Positions 46,771-57,745 of a stretch of 64,000 bases of DNA are shown piece after piece (the first letter of the stretch is position 1; each line of letters starts with the position of its first letter). The stretch is from Henckelia pumila (lineage: Eukaryota > Streptophyta > Magnoliopsida > Lamiales > Gesneriaceae), in assembly GCF_033568475.1 (NCBI RefSeq), contig NW_027331831.1:3968001-4032000 (forward strand). The letters are read 5' to 3'. Below the pieces are notes generated by a model. It was not told where the DNA came from, ran no database searches, and saw only the letters and a program-made list of their open reading frames with translations. The position numbers and the translations under genes are program-made.

Positions 46771-47880
46771 CTATCGAGAATCATAGGCAATAACATGTCC
46801 ATGCTGTGTCAGAACACATCCTAACCCCTGACCAGAGGCATCAGTATAGACAACATAACCTCTCGATCCAGAAGGTAGAGCTAGCACAGGTGCAGTAGTA
46901 AGACTTCTACGCAGCTCGTGAAATGACTCCTCACAATTCGAGGACCATATGAAGGAAACATCTTTCCGAGTAAGCTGAGTCAAAGGCCTAGCCAACTGTG
47001 AAAGATTCTCGATGAACCGACGGTAATATCCAGCTAGACCCAAGAAACTACGAATCTCAGCAACCGTCGTAGGACGAGACCAGTTCAGCACTGCCTCTAT
47101 CTTACTAGGATCAACAGATATTCCTTCACTTGAAATCACATGACCGAGAAACACTACCCGATCAAGCCAGAATTCACACTTGCTCAATTTTGCATACAGC
47201 TGCTTCTCTCTTAACGTCTGCAAAATAATTCTCAGATGTTGTGCATGCTCATTCTTGTCATGTGAATAGACAAGTATATCATCAATGAAGACAATGACAA
47301 ATCTATCCAGATATTCTTGAAATACCTGATTCATCAGATTCATAAAGACTGCCGGTGCATTCGTCAAACCGAACAGCATCACCAGAAATTCATAATGTCC
47401 GTATCTGGTTCTAAAAGCAGTCGTAGAAATATCTGAGTCTCGTACCCGCATCTGATGGTATCCCGATCTCAGATCTATCTTGAAGTAAACAGAAGTACCC
47501 TGTAATTGATCAAACAGATCATCAATTCGTGGCAAAGGATACTTATTCTTGATGGTGACACGATTCAGCTGCCTGTAATCAATACATAATCGCATTGATC
47601 CATCTTTCTTCTTGACAAACAAAACAGGTGCTCCCCACGGAGAAACACTCGGACGAATATATCTCTTATCAAGCAGATCCTACAACTGCTGTTTCAATTC
47701 CCTCATCTCTGATGGTGCCAGACGATAAGGTGCTCGGGATATAGGCGTCGTTCCTGGTACTAGATCAATACCAAATTCAACCTCTCGAACCGAAGGAAAA
47801 CCAGGAATATCATCAGGGAATACATCAGGAAACTCGCTGACAACTGATAACTGATCAATACCCGGACTACTCGTGGACAT
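46771..47880 (-). pseudogene. Gypsy-A reverse transcriptase
   Basis: Two pieces, 47680-47880 and 46771-47622, are parted by a TAG near 47680. Motifs: [16 protein letters not shown] upstream of [28 protein letters not shown], the polymerase box [10 protein letters not shown], and [10 protein letters not shown] with [11 protein letters not shown] at the connection to RNase H. Protease and gag expected further right are lost at 48041. Confidence 0.9.
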
Positions 47881-48041
47881 ATCAACTGCATAGATGAGTT
47901 AGCCCTCCCCACCTGACTCTAAGACATGACATGCCTTCAGAGCCAAAACAAGTGGCATCGGAGGTCGCGCACCCTCACCACAAAAGTATCAGCTCTCACC
48001 CTCAACAGGATGAAACTGTACCAGACGCTGATTGATAGTCA

Positions 48042-49384
48042 TGTTTTTATTGCATTTGTTAGTGTCATTTTGTTGTTGTTTTGCATTAGTTGCATGTTTT
48101 ATTTTCGCATTTTGTTCGTATTGCATTTTCCGTGTTTTCATGATGGGATTCTTGTTTTTGTGGTTAGGTCGTTTATTTTGCGGACTAAGATGGAACCTCG
48201 GAGGAACAGAGATTTGAAGCAAGGGAAATGCCGGACAATTTTTGGAAATTTTACGCCGCTCGATCCGCAAAATTATGCAGATCGAGCGGGAGCTTATTTC
48301 ATGGAGACAGTAGGAAGGACATTTTCACGCCGATCGATCCACAAAAGTATGCAGATCGAGCGGCACCTATATTTTCGAGACAGAGAGTTAGACAATTTTA
48401 CGCCGCTCGATCCGCAGAATGTTGCAGATCGAGCGGGCGTAGTTTTTCAGAAAGAATTTTTAATTTTGGTAATTTTGTTATTTTAGTTCCTAGCCTTTAT
48501 TAGACTTATTATTCCGTTTTTGGAGGATGATTATCAGACTTTTGGAGATTACTTTGGAGGCTAGGTTTTATTCTTGAATTTTATGAATTTTGCTATGAAT
48601 CGTTGTAGCTAAACTCTTTTACTTGGTTGAGGGAGACGAAACCTTGATATATTTCATTTATGAGATTTGATTCGTAGTGTTTAATCTTTATTAAGTATCA
48701 ATTTTTGATCTGTTTTATTTTAAGTTTGTATGCGAGATTTTAGGATTGGCCATCTTAGGATTTTGTATTGCAAGCGATAGCTAAATTAGAGTTCAAATCC
48801 GTAATTGTTTGAATAACCTAATTTGCGAAGCAACTACGTGTGATAATTTCTGCTGTTGAATTTATTATTTCGTAGGATCAATTATTGGATAGGCTAAATA
48901 CAACCGCTGGTGTTTGTGTTGTCTAGTTTCGTCAGTTTTACTAGTTTGAATGCTACCATGGATTTAAATCTAGATTGCTGTTATCGGGTTGATTCATTGG
49001 TAAGGGTTAATTTTGAATGCTGTTTTCTAATTAACTAAAATTACGGACAGGAATTGAATTTTCAATGACAAATATTTAATAGGATTAATTATCTTTAGGG
49101 AATCGATGATTGAATGAATGAATATCAAGGGTGTAGTCGACCGATACCAAGTCTCGTCTCTCATTGATTTTCTCCAGTCTATTATTTAATTTTGCATGTT
49201 AGTGATTTTTAATTGCTTAAAGTTTTTAGTAGTTAATCCAAACTTGAAAACCCCCATTTAATTTATTTAGAACACATTGAATTTAGCTTTCCTCGTGGGA
49301 ACAATCCCTACTCACACTACTACATTTTTAGTGATTATCTGCTTGAGTTGGGTAATTTGGGCGTGACACAATTAAGCGCTACCA
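48042..49384 (+). repeat. Athila/Tat-type LTR fragment inside Gypsy-A
   Basis: It is a plus-oriented LTR of about 1343 bp. It begins TGTTTTTATTGC at the point where Gypsy-A pol breaks off and ends GCGCTACCA. The text before the end (ctcgtgggaacaatcccta) is typical of Athila/Tat-type LTRs. The left border is inferred from the loss of Gypsy similarity. No coding part of the element is left. Confidence 0.7.
48254..48437. repeat. Three 37-bp palindromic repeats in the Athila-type LTR
   Basis: Cores at 48254-48290, 48328-48364 and 48401-48437 read cgccgctcgatccgca, then a short loop, then tgcagatcgagcgg. Each can fold on itself. The spacing is 74 and 73 bp. The first and third have both arms nearly perfect; the second has mismatches on the left arm. 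Confidence 0.85.
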
Positions 49385-49389
49385 AATTT

Positions 49390-49410
49390 TGGCGCCGTTG
49401 CCGGGGAACG
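49390..49410 (+). other. Athila/Tat-type primer-binding site
   Basis: tggcgccgttgccgggga (49390-49407) is the primer site usual in Athila/Tat elements, complementary to a tRNA 3' end (tRNA-Asp class as reported for these elements). It lies five bases after the LTR end and shows that the fragment reads to the right. Confidence 0.85.
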
Positions 49411-49461
49411 GTGTTAATTTATTGTGTTCTTTTATTTTGTTTCCTTTTGTTTTATTCTGTT

Positions 49462-50024
49462 ATTCCCGACCTGAACACAATGTGCTCTTCCCATGACCGA
49501 ACACTACCTTGGCCTTGCACAACACTTTCTTGAACTCCTAGATCCGACCCGAGCTACACACTCTCTTGGCCGAGATCTTAAGTCCAAGCCCTCCACCATT
49601 TTCTTGAGCACCCAAGTCCCGACCCGAGCCATATCCTTTCTTGGATGAACCCCTCATGGCCGAACCCTCCTTTGGTTCCCATCATGACCGACCTGAGCCC
49701 CCAAAGGAAGACCCGAGCTCAATCCAAGCGCCACGCCCGAGCTAAATCCACCTCCATGCCCGAGCCCTAGCTCAATGCCCGAGCCCTAGTTCCATGCCCG
49801 AGCCCTAGTTAAAGTCACACACACACGACCAAGTTCTTGATGCTCAACCACGTCCGACCCGAGCCACTCATAACCGACCCGAGCCCATGGTCATATCCAT
49901 CAAACCTTAGCTCATTCTCATGTCATGTGTTCTTGATCTTGACTTGTGCTCTTATTTGCTTAATTATTAACCCTTAATCATGTTTAACATATTATTATCT
50001 TAAAATAAACTCTAGGTTACTACA
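49462..50024 (-). repeat. Gypsy-A 5' LTR remnant
   Basis: It equals 44258-44820 over 563 bp with few differences and ends at the GGTCT target duplication. Its left end is joined directly to about 50 bp of Athila-type leader. Confidence 0.92.
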
Positions 50025-50029
50025 GGTCT

Positions 50030-50812
50030 AGACTCCAAGACTACTAGTCCAGTCTATTGCTACTACAATGCAAATACCCATGCATAATTAATTAAGCTCT
50101 AAAAGTCTTAACTAAGCTAACGCATGCTCCTAAATATTTTTAGGAAGCCAAAGCTATACCTGCGTCCGTCGATACCCCTATGCCGTTGATAGCCTCTCAA
50201 CTAGGCCACAGCTCCGCTACGACGCCTAGATCGCTGTGCCATTTCCGGATTTCCCGTATGATGCCTAGATTTCCCTAAATCTGAGTTATAAGGCCTAGGA
50301 ATAGAGAGAGAAGAGAGGAATTGGTGCGCCTCAACTAAACTCTCGGCCCTCATATTTATAGGCAAAGTTCGGATCCTCCGAACTCCGGTTCGGGCCGTCC
50401 GAACACGATCGGATCCTCCGATCCCACCTTCGGAGCGTCCGATCGCCTAATATTATGTCAGCCATGACATCACCTTGCTGACGTAAGCGACGACGTGTAC
50501 CCTGACTCTGATCGGGCCCTCCGATCTCACCGACGGAGCCTCCGATCCTCTTCGGATCGTCCGAAGTCCTCTTCGGGTCGTCCGAACTCCTCGGGCCTCC
50601 GGTCCTGACTCTTATCACGTTCGGGTCCTCCGAACTCCAGTTCGGAGCGTCCAAACCTTCCGAACCAATACCCTCCATGTCGAGTGTCCTGGATCTATTT
50701 TCGAACTTCGTTAATCCAACAGAAGCTTCCTTAATCATGTTTTACTTTAATCTTAACATGATCACATGATTAATTACTCATTAATCATTAATTATGGACA
50801 CGGGTCACTACA
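50030..50812 (-). repeat. Gypsy-B 3' LTR, right part
   Basis: It resumes after GGTCT (50025-50029) and ends GGGTCACTACA at 50812. The purine tract follows (plus ttctcccccact). The TATA box is at about 50347-50358 (plus catatttatagg). U3 carries an array of inverted TCGGA/TCCGA words at 50366-50672. Confidence 0.88.
50366..50672. repeat. TCGGANNNTCCGA array in the Gypsy-B LTR
   Basis: About ten short inverted words of the kind tcggatcctccga, tcggagcgtccga, tcgggccctccga and tcgggtcctccga follow one another with spacers of a few to tens of bases. The open reading of 135 codons across them (50331-50738) is a by-product of the array. The same words appear in the LTR at 63950-64000. Confidence 0.85.
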
Positions 50813-50940
50813 TTCTCCCCCACTTAAGAAATTTCATCCTCAAAATTTAAGCCTAGAGGAAAACATGAATAGTTAATCAAATGATATTTATTACAACTGA
50901 ACGAATACAAACTTGATACAAAGAAGTACAAAATCTCAAA

Positions 50941-51157
50941 ATAACTCGGGGTGCTCGCCTCGCATTCGGCTCTCCAACTCCCAAGTAGCTTCCTCTGTAC
51001 CTCTGCGCTGCCACTGTACCATCACCAACGGTATACACTTGTTACGAAGAACCTAGTCCTTCTTGTTTAGAATCTGTAGGGGTCTCTCCACATACGACAG
51101 ATCCTGATCTAATTGCACCTCGGTCGGATGCAAAATATGCGACTCATATGGAACACA
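50941..51157 (-). pseudogene. Gypsy-B chromodomain
   Basis: The reading shows PLVMVQWQRRGTEEATWELE and SRMRGEHPELF, the chromodomain seen also in Gypsy-A. At least one TAG (near 51052) and a frame change relative to the integrase break it. Confidence 0.65.
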
Positions 51158-51895
51158 TCATGAATCCCCGAAAAGATCTGGTGGCAAAGCTAGACGATAA
51201 GCCACATCTCCAACTTTCTCGAGAATCTCGAAAGGACCAATGAATCTTGGTGTTAGCTTACCCTTGCGACCGAACCTCATCACCTTTCGGAAAGGTGACA
51301 CACGCAAGAATACATGCTCTTCTACCTCGAAGTGTAACGGCCTTCGGTGAGTGTTTGCGTAGCTAGTCTGTCGATCCTGGGCCGCCTTAATCCTGCGTCG
51401 GATCAACTCCACTGCATCAGTCATCTGCTGAATCATCTGAGGACCCTCAACCTGACGCTCGCCAAGCTCGTCCCAAAACAAAGGTGTCCGACAGCGACGT
51501 CCATAAAGAGCCTCAAATGGTGCCATGTCAATGCTGCGATGGTAACTATTGTTGTAAGTGAACTCCACCAATGGTAAATGATCATGCCATGCTGGACCAA
51601 AATCCATCACCGCTGCGCGAAGCATATCCTCTAAAGTGCAAATAGTACGTTCAGACTGTCCGTCTATCTCTGGATGATAAGTCGTACTCAAGCTCAAAGT
51701 AGTACTAAGGGCTCGCTGAAAACTACCCCAAAATCTGGAGGTGAATCTCGGATCTCTATCACTGACAATACTCAGCGGAATGTCATGCAATCGAACGATC
51801 TCCCGCACATACAATTGCGCCATCCTATCAAAGTTATAATCGCGATTATAGGGAAGAAATGTGCTGACTTCGATAATCGATCCACGACAACCCAA
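51158..51895 (-). pseudogene. Gypsy-B integrase core and C-terminus
   Basis: VSDRDPRFTSRFWGSF and DGQSERTICTLEDML hold catalytic Asp and Glu; KLTPRFIGPFEILEK is the C-terminal domain. The first 10-12 codons are out of frame. The reading for the first catalytic Asp is at 51896-52002, in another frame. Confidence 0.88.
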
Positions 51896-52002
51896 ATAGC
51901 ATCACAATTCCTGGACGACATAGGCAAGTGGGTGACAAAATCCATCATCACATGCACCCACTTCCACTCAAGAATCTCTAAGCTGTGAAGTAACCTTCCG
52001 GG

Positions 52003-52353
52003 TCATCTAAACTCTGCCTTAACCTGCTGACATATAAGGCATCGGGATACAAACTGATAAATGCTGCGCTTCATCCCTTTCCACCAAAATCGTGTGCGAA
52101 CATCCTTATACATTTTCATGTTACCTGGATGTACAGAGAATCGACTGCGGTGAGCTTGCGATAAGATCTCATCCCTCAAAGCAGAATCTTCTGGTACTAC
52201 AACTCGACCAGAAAAGCACAACAGACCGTCTCCTTGCAGATGAAAACCAGAAGTGCTAACACTCTCAGCCAAACGGGCTAACTTCTGAGTCTTTAAATCA
52301 GAATTCTGAGCTTCCCAGATTCGTCGATACAAAGGTGGATCTGCAAGCACCAA
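52003..52353 (-). pseudogene. Gypsy-B integrase zinc domain
   Basis: HRSRFSVHPGNMKMYKDVR and CLICQQVKAEF give the HHCC domain. The C-terminal linker of RNase H precedes it. A stop separates it from the RNase H reading at 52375-52641. Confidence 0.88.
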
Positions 52354-52374
52354 AGAAACACGAATCCCTTGCTG

Positions 52375-52641
52375 TTATTTCTTATGACGGAACGTAAATC
52401 CCAAAGAACAACACTCCTCCACTGCCTTCGAAACCGAACTAATACAAAGGGAACTCACATAGACCTTGCGACTAAGCGCATCAGCAACGGGGTTTGAAGA
52501 ACCTGGATGGTACTTGATCTCACAATCATAGTCCTTCAACAGATCCATCCAACGACGCTGCTGCATGTTCAACTCAGCTTGAGTGAACAGATACTTCAAA
52601 CTCTTATGGTCAGTGAAGATCTCGAATCTCTCTCCGTACAA
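52375..52641 (-). pseudogene. Gypsy-B RNase H, C-terminal part
   Basis: [31 protein letters not shown] and ADALSRKV are present. The N-terminal part of RNase H, about 52642-52764, is split by a stop and an indel near 52785. Confidence 0.88.
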
Positions 52642-52763
52642 ATAGTGACGTCATATCTTCAGAGCAAAGACAATAGCTGCAAGGTCTAGATCATGTACGG
52701 GATAGTTCTCCTCATAAGTTTTCAACTGTCTGGAAGCATACGCGATCACGTGGCCATTCTGAG

Positions 52764-53054
52764 TCAACATGCACCCCAATCCTGGAGAGAAGCATCAGTG
52801 TAGACTACAAATCCACCTGATCCTGAAGGCAAAGCAAGAACTGAAGCTGTCGTCAAACGACGCCTCAACTCACAAAAACTATCTTCACAAGCATCAGACC
52901 ACACGAAAGAAGCATCTTTCTTTGTCAACTGTGTCAAAGGTCTAGCTATCTGAGAGAAGTTCTCCACAAAACGTCGGTAGTACCCTGCCAAACCAAGGAA
53001 ACTACGGATCTCAGAAGCTGTAGTCGGGCACAACCAATTCAGAATTGCCTCCAT
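52764..53054 (-). pseudogene. Gypsy-B RT-RNase H connection
   Basis: [20 protein letters not shown] and [10 protein letters not shown] correspond to the RT thumb and RNase H start. The frame is lost after DASLQ by a small indel near 52785. A TAG just above 53079 separates it from the RT reading at 53082. Confidence 0.88.
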
Positions 53055-53081
53055 TTTGCTGGGGTCAACAGATACGCACTC

Positions 53082-54025
53082 CTAAGAAATGACATGACCA
53101 AGGAATACAACTCGGTCAATACAGAAGTCACACTTGCTCAACTTCGCATACAACTGTCTCTTTCTCAAGATATGGAGTACAGTGTAGAGATGGTAGGAAT
53201 GCTCATCCATACTGCGAGAATACACTAAGATGTCATCGATGAACACCACCACAAACTTATCCAGAAGGTCGCTGAACACCCTGTTCATCAGATCCATGAA
53301 AACAGCTGGAGCATTCGTCAGACCAAACGGCATCACTAGAAACTCATAGTGTCCATACCCCGTACGAAATGCTGTCTTAGGAACATCTTCTTGCCGAACT
53401 CGCAACTGATGATACCCAGACCAAAGATCAATCTTCGAATAGACAGAAGTACCCTGCAACTGATCAAAGAGATCGTCTATCCGCGGAAGAGGATACTTAT
53501 TCTTCACTGTCACTTGATTCAACTGACGATAATCGATACACAACCGCATCGAACCATCCTTCTTCTTGACAAACAACACTGGGGCTCCCCATGGCGAAAC
53601 ACTGGGTTGAATGTAGCCCTTATCAAAAAGATCTTGCAATTGATTCTGCAACTCTTTCATCTCTGATGGTGCTAAACGATAAGGAGCTCTGGAAATCGGT
53701 GCAGTCCCTGGCACTATCTCAATGCCAAACTCGATCTCTCTCATTAGTGGTAAGCCTGGAATCTCCTCCGAAAATACATCTGGAAAATCACGAACCACTG
53801 GTATCTCCTGGATACCTGACTTTCCTAAGAATGCGTCAATGGCGTAGATAAGGTAGCCTTTCCCGCCAAACTCTAAAGCACGCCGGGCCTTCAGAGCAGA
53901 AACCACTGGCATCGGGGGTCGCGCTCCCTCACCATAGAAATACCAAGACTCGTCATCCTCTGGACAGAACTGAACAAATCTCTGAAAGCAATCCACTATC
54001 GCTCGGTAAGTAGTCAGGAGATCTA
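53082..54025 (-). pseudogene. Gypsy-B reverse transcriptase
   Basis: It contains [62 protein letters not shown] and the polymerase box [10 protein letters not shown]. The open frame extends to 54053, but its first residues are read from the Copia-4 LTR. Gypsy sequence ends at the ATCTA duplication (54021-54025). The protease continues on the other side of Copia-4. Confidence 0.92.
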
Positions 54026-55815
54026 TGTTGGAAAACGTGTTCAGATCAATCAAGAATTGATACTCGGTGCAGCGAAAGTTTAAAAATTTTATTTTATTAT
54101 ATGGAACGATTTCATATCAAGGGTATCAAAACTTTTACGATTAAATCAGATGGCGTCACGATCAATCACCAGAATTAGGTCCACGAACGAAAAACAGAAA
54201 CCCTCTGATTGACTGCACTAGAAATCAATCAGAAGTTTTACGTAGAGAATAAACAGATTTGATCTGTTAATTCGGATTGCAATTTTTCAAAAAAATCACA
54301 GTCCGAATTTTCTCAAAAGGGACAGAGGAATTTTCGAAAATCCTCTTGAATAATTTGATGCAGTATTTTCGAAAATTCAAGAATGAACTGTATGGAATTT
54401 TCGAACACTGCTGCTTATTTATAGATAATTTTTAGACTAGATTAAGTTATAATTGTATTAGCACTCTAACTCCTTAAAGCCCACAATCCATAACTTAAGC
54501 CCAACAAGGCAAGCCCGTTGTTCTAGAAATTAATATAAAATTCATCGTGACTCCGATTGATAAACTGATTTTACCAATGTGCACAGAAACCATTTCTGCA
54601 TCTTTTAGAGTCAAGATAATTTTTCTGAATCCGAATTCAGTGATTTCCAAAAATGCTCATCCCTATGTCATTTTAGGAAATCTCACTCCCTTTAGTTAAG
54701 AAGTCCAACTTCTCTTTCATTAAATTTAACTCTTTAAATTTAACTATCTCTACGGGGTTTTAGTAATCCATTACTTGTGTAACCCTCAATGGTTCAGGGA
54801 TACAGCTAGCCGTGGGCTCACAACTCCTTGTGACTCGGAACAACAATTTCCGACTTACCCATCGAATCATGGTAAGAGCGTCTAGCAACATCGCCCCATG
54901 ATTTCCTAGGTATCACTGATAGTGCCTGCAAGAACCAGTAGATTTTGGTTAGCGTACAGTACAGTCCCTTAATCCATATATCCCGATCGAATCAACAACC
55001 ATTGGTACATCGAGAGTTGTTCGAGATTCGATAACTATGCAATGCATCTTGAAGATCAAATAGTGACATCGCATGTGCTACTAGGAAACCAAGTAACCTA
55101 AATCACATCGAGTACTCTGGCCAGAGATTTGTCACACTAATATCTCCTCAGATCGCATAGGATATCCACACTCGCAAGTATGTGGTGAATCCTTGACAAC
55201 AAAGCATCGACTCCTATATGTGTCGTAACTGTACCCAATCCCGACACCTGATGACCCCAATAGAGTCGGTAAATGAGTCAAAGTACAGTACTAGCATATA
55301 AAGTCTCAATGATGTTTCAAGTAATAAGGACTAATGGTGTACAACCAAAACCGCGGACTTTATCCACTCGATAAGTGATAACCACTTGGAAAGTCCGAAT
55401 AGGGTAGTTCGATCATTCATCATATGAATATCCATTTGCATGCTTTGAACATCTCCATGTTCATTACCAATGAAACGTGGTACTTGGCATCACAAATGCT
55501 AGTCTCAATCTCGAGCGATCCTTATCCTTATTTGCGGACGGCTCAATTGACTAGGAACTATTTAGAATATACAGTGACTATAAGATGTGTTTCATAATAG
55601 TGATCTCTATTTATTCACTATCTCATCTTACTTACACTATAGTATATTCAAGGTCTTTATCAAAACAGCAATAGTATATCACAATATAACAATATGAAGA
55701 AAGATAAAGAAAATGCCATTAATGAATATAAATTATATTAAACAAAGATTGTTTATACATAGAGTCATAAAAGCCCTTTAGCCACAAGTTGGCTAACCGG
55801 GCACCCACTCTTTCA
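54026..55815 (-). repeat. Copia-4 3' LTR (1790 bp)
   Basis: TGTTGGAAAAC to CTTTCA. Against the 5' LTR it lacks about 110 bp after attaaat near 54145 (present there at about 61552-61662). Other differences are single bases. Confidence 0.93.
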
Positions 55816-55830
55816 ATCTCCCACTTCTCC
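55816..55830 (-). other. Copia-4 polypurine tract
   Basis: Plus atctcccacttctcc reads GGAGAAGTGGGAGAT in element orientation, adjoining the 3' LTR. Confidence 0.85.
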
Positions 55831-55996
55831 TAAAGCCAACTAGTCATACTACGTAATCCCATTGCTTCGCGATGTTTGTCAAACAATGGTCCTGGCAAGG
55901 GCTTAGTAAGTGGATCAGCGATATTGTCTGTAGAGGCCACTCTTTCGACAGTGATGTCTCCTCTTTCCACGATCTTCCGGATGATGTGGTATTTTC

Positions 55997-57325
55997 TTAG
56001 TACGTGTTTGGACTTCTGATGAGACCTTGGTTCCTTTTCCTGAGCAACGGCACCGTGTTGTCACAGTACACCGGGACTGGACCAACAGCTTCAGGAATTA
56101 CACCCAACTCTTGGATGAATTTCCTTATCCAAACCGCCTCTTTAGCCGTAGCTGATGCTACAATGTATTCTGCCTCAGTGGTGGAATCCGATGTGGTGTC
56201 CTGCTTGGAACTTTTCCAAGAGACAGCACCGCCATTGAGCACGAATACAAATCCAGAGGTTGACTTCGAGTCATCCACGTCACATTGGAAGCTAGAGTCA
56301 GTATAGCCTTCCAACTTCAATTCTCTCCCTCCATAAACCATGAATAAATTCTTAGTCCTTCGCAAGTACTTAAGAATATCCTTCACGGCTTTCCAATGCA
56401 TTTGACCGGGATTGGCTTGATATCTGCTCGTGACGCTCAGAGCATAGGCCACATCCGGTCTGGTAGATATCATCCCATACATGATACTACCTATGGCTGA
56501 CGCATATGGTATGTGTGTCATCTTCTCTATCTCTTCATCAGTCTTGGGACACATAGACTTGGATAGAGAAATTACATGACACATAGGTAGATGTCCTCTC
56601 TTGGACCCATCCATTGAAAACCTTTTCAATATGGTGTCGATGTAGGTTGATTGAGTGAGTCCTATCATTCTTTTAGATCTATCTCTATAGATCTGTATTC
56701 CTAGAATATAGGATGCCTCACCTAAGTCCTTCATCGAGAATCTACCTGATAACCATATCTTTGTTGACTGCAACATCCCTACGTCATTCCCAATGAGTAG
56801 GATGTCATCAACATAAAGTACTAAGAATGTTACCGCATCCTTAACTACTTTCTTGTACAAGCATGGTTCCTCCGGGTTCTTGATGAAACCAAAATCCTTT
56901 ATTGTTTCATCAAATTTCTGGTTCCAACTTTTTGATGCTTGTTTGAGACCATAGATTGATCTCTGAAGCTTGCATACCTTATGCTCGCTTCCTATGGATG
57001 TGTATCCCTCAGGCTGTATCATATAGATCTCTTCCTTAATGTTTCCATTAAGAAATGCAGTCTTTACATCCATTTGCCATATCTCATAGTCATACCAAGC
57101 TGCTATGACAATAAGGATTCTTATGGACTTGAACATTACGACTGGTGAAAAGGTTTCATCATAGTCAACTCCTTGTCTTTGAGTATAACCTTTTGCCACC
57201 AATCGTGCCTTGTAGGTCAATACCTTACCGTCAGGCCCAAGTTTTCTCTTGTAGATCCATTTACACCCAATTGGAACAATTCCATCGGGAGGATCTACTA
57301 AAGACCAAACTTGGTTTGAATGCAT
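55997..57325 (-). pseudogene. Copia-4 reverse transcriptase and RNase H
   Basis: A single open reading of 442 codons spans GCKWIYKRKLGPDGK, YKARLVAKGYTQRQGVDY, WQMDVKTAFLNG, RSIYGLKQASKSW, LYVDDILLIGND, GYTDSSFQ and STTEAEYIVAS. It is the best preserved RT of the window. It loses frame near 56060 in the VYCDNT box by a small deletion (plus ggcaccgtg against agcacccgtg in Copia-2). Upstream it is cut off by TAG 57341-57343. Confidence 0.92.
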
Positions 57326-57340
57326 CGAATCTATTTCCGA

Positions 57341-57742
57341 CTACATAGCTTCAAGCCATAAATTAGAATCCGCATCAGAAATTGCTTCCTTGAAGTTTCT
57401 TGGATCATATCCAATGTCGGGTTCACTTTGATCCCCTTCAAGAAGAAGACCATATCGAATAGGAGGTCTAGAAGTCCTCTCGGATCTCCTTGATATAGGC
57501 ATGTCAATCAATGGTTCCTAAGGTGTAGGATCGTTATTTTGTATCTCGGGTTCTTCTCGGATTTCTTCGAGTTCCATCATCTTGCCTTTCTTATCTAATA
57601 TGAACTCCTTCTCCATGAAGGTGGCATTCCTAGAAACAAACACTTTTGTTGCAGTAGGATGATAGAAATAATATCCGATTGAATTCTTCGGATATCCTAC
57701 AAAATAACATAAGGTGGATCGACTATCCAACTTATCTCCCAC
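57341..57742 (-). pseudogene. Copia-4 integrase C-terminal region
   Basis: GDKLDSRSTLCYFVGYPK, GYYFYHPTATKVFVSRN and the acidic linker belong to the end of integrase. TAG at 57746, TAG/TAA-type stop at 57518 and TAG at 57341-57343 bound or cut it. Confidence 0.85.
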
Positions 57743-57745
57743 TGT

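Larger units (their letters stand above)
43075..50024 (-). mobile_element. Gypsy-A: Tekay/Del-like element inserted in the Gypsy-B LTR
   Basis: The outer ends are TGTAGTGACCC at 43075 and GGTTACTACA at 50024. The 5-bp target duplication GGTCT is present on both sides (43070-43074, 50025-50029). The 3' LTR is complete (43075-44820). The chromodomain, integrase, RNase H and RT follow. Beyond 48041 protease and gag are missing and an Athila/Tat-type LTR fragment takes their place. Only 563 bp of the 5' LTR remain (49462-50024). Confidence 0.9.

Noticed and set aside
50331-50738. Open reading of 135 codons on the minus strand
   Set aside because: It lies in the LTR of Gypsy-B and is made by the TCGGA/TCCGA repeat array.
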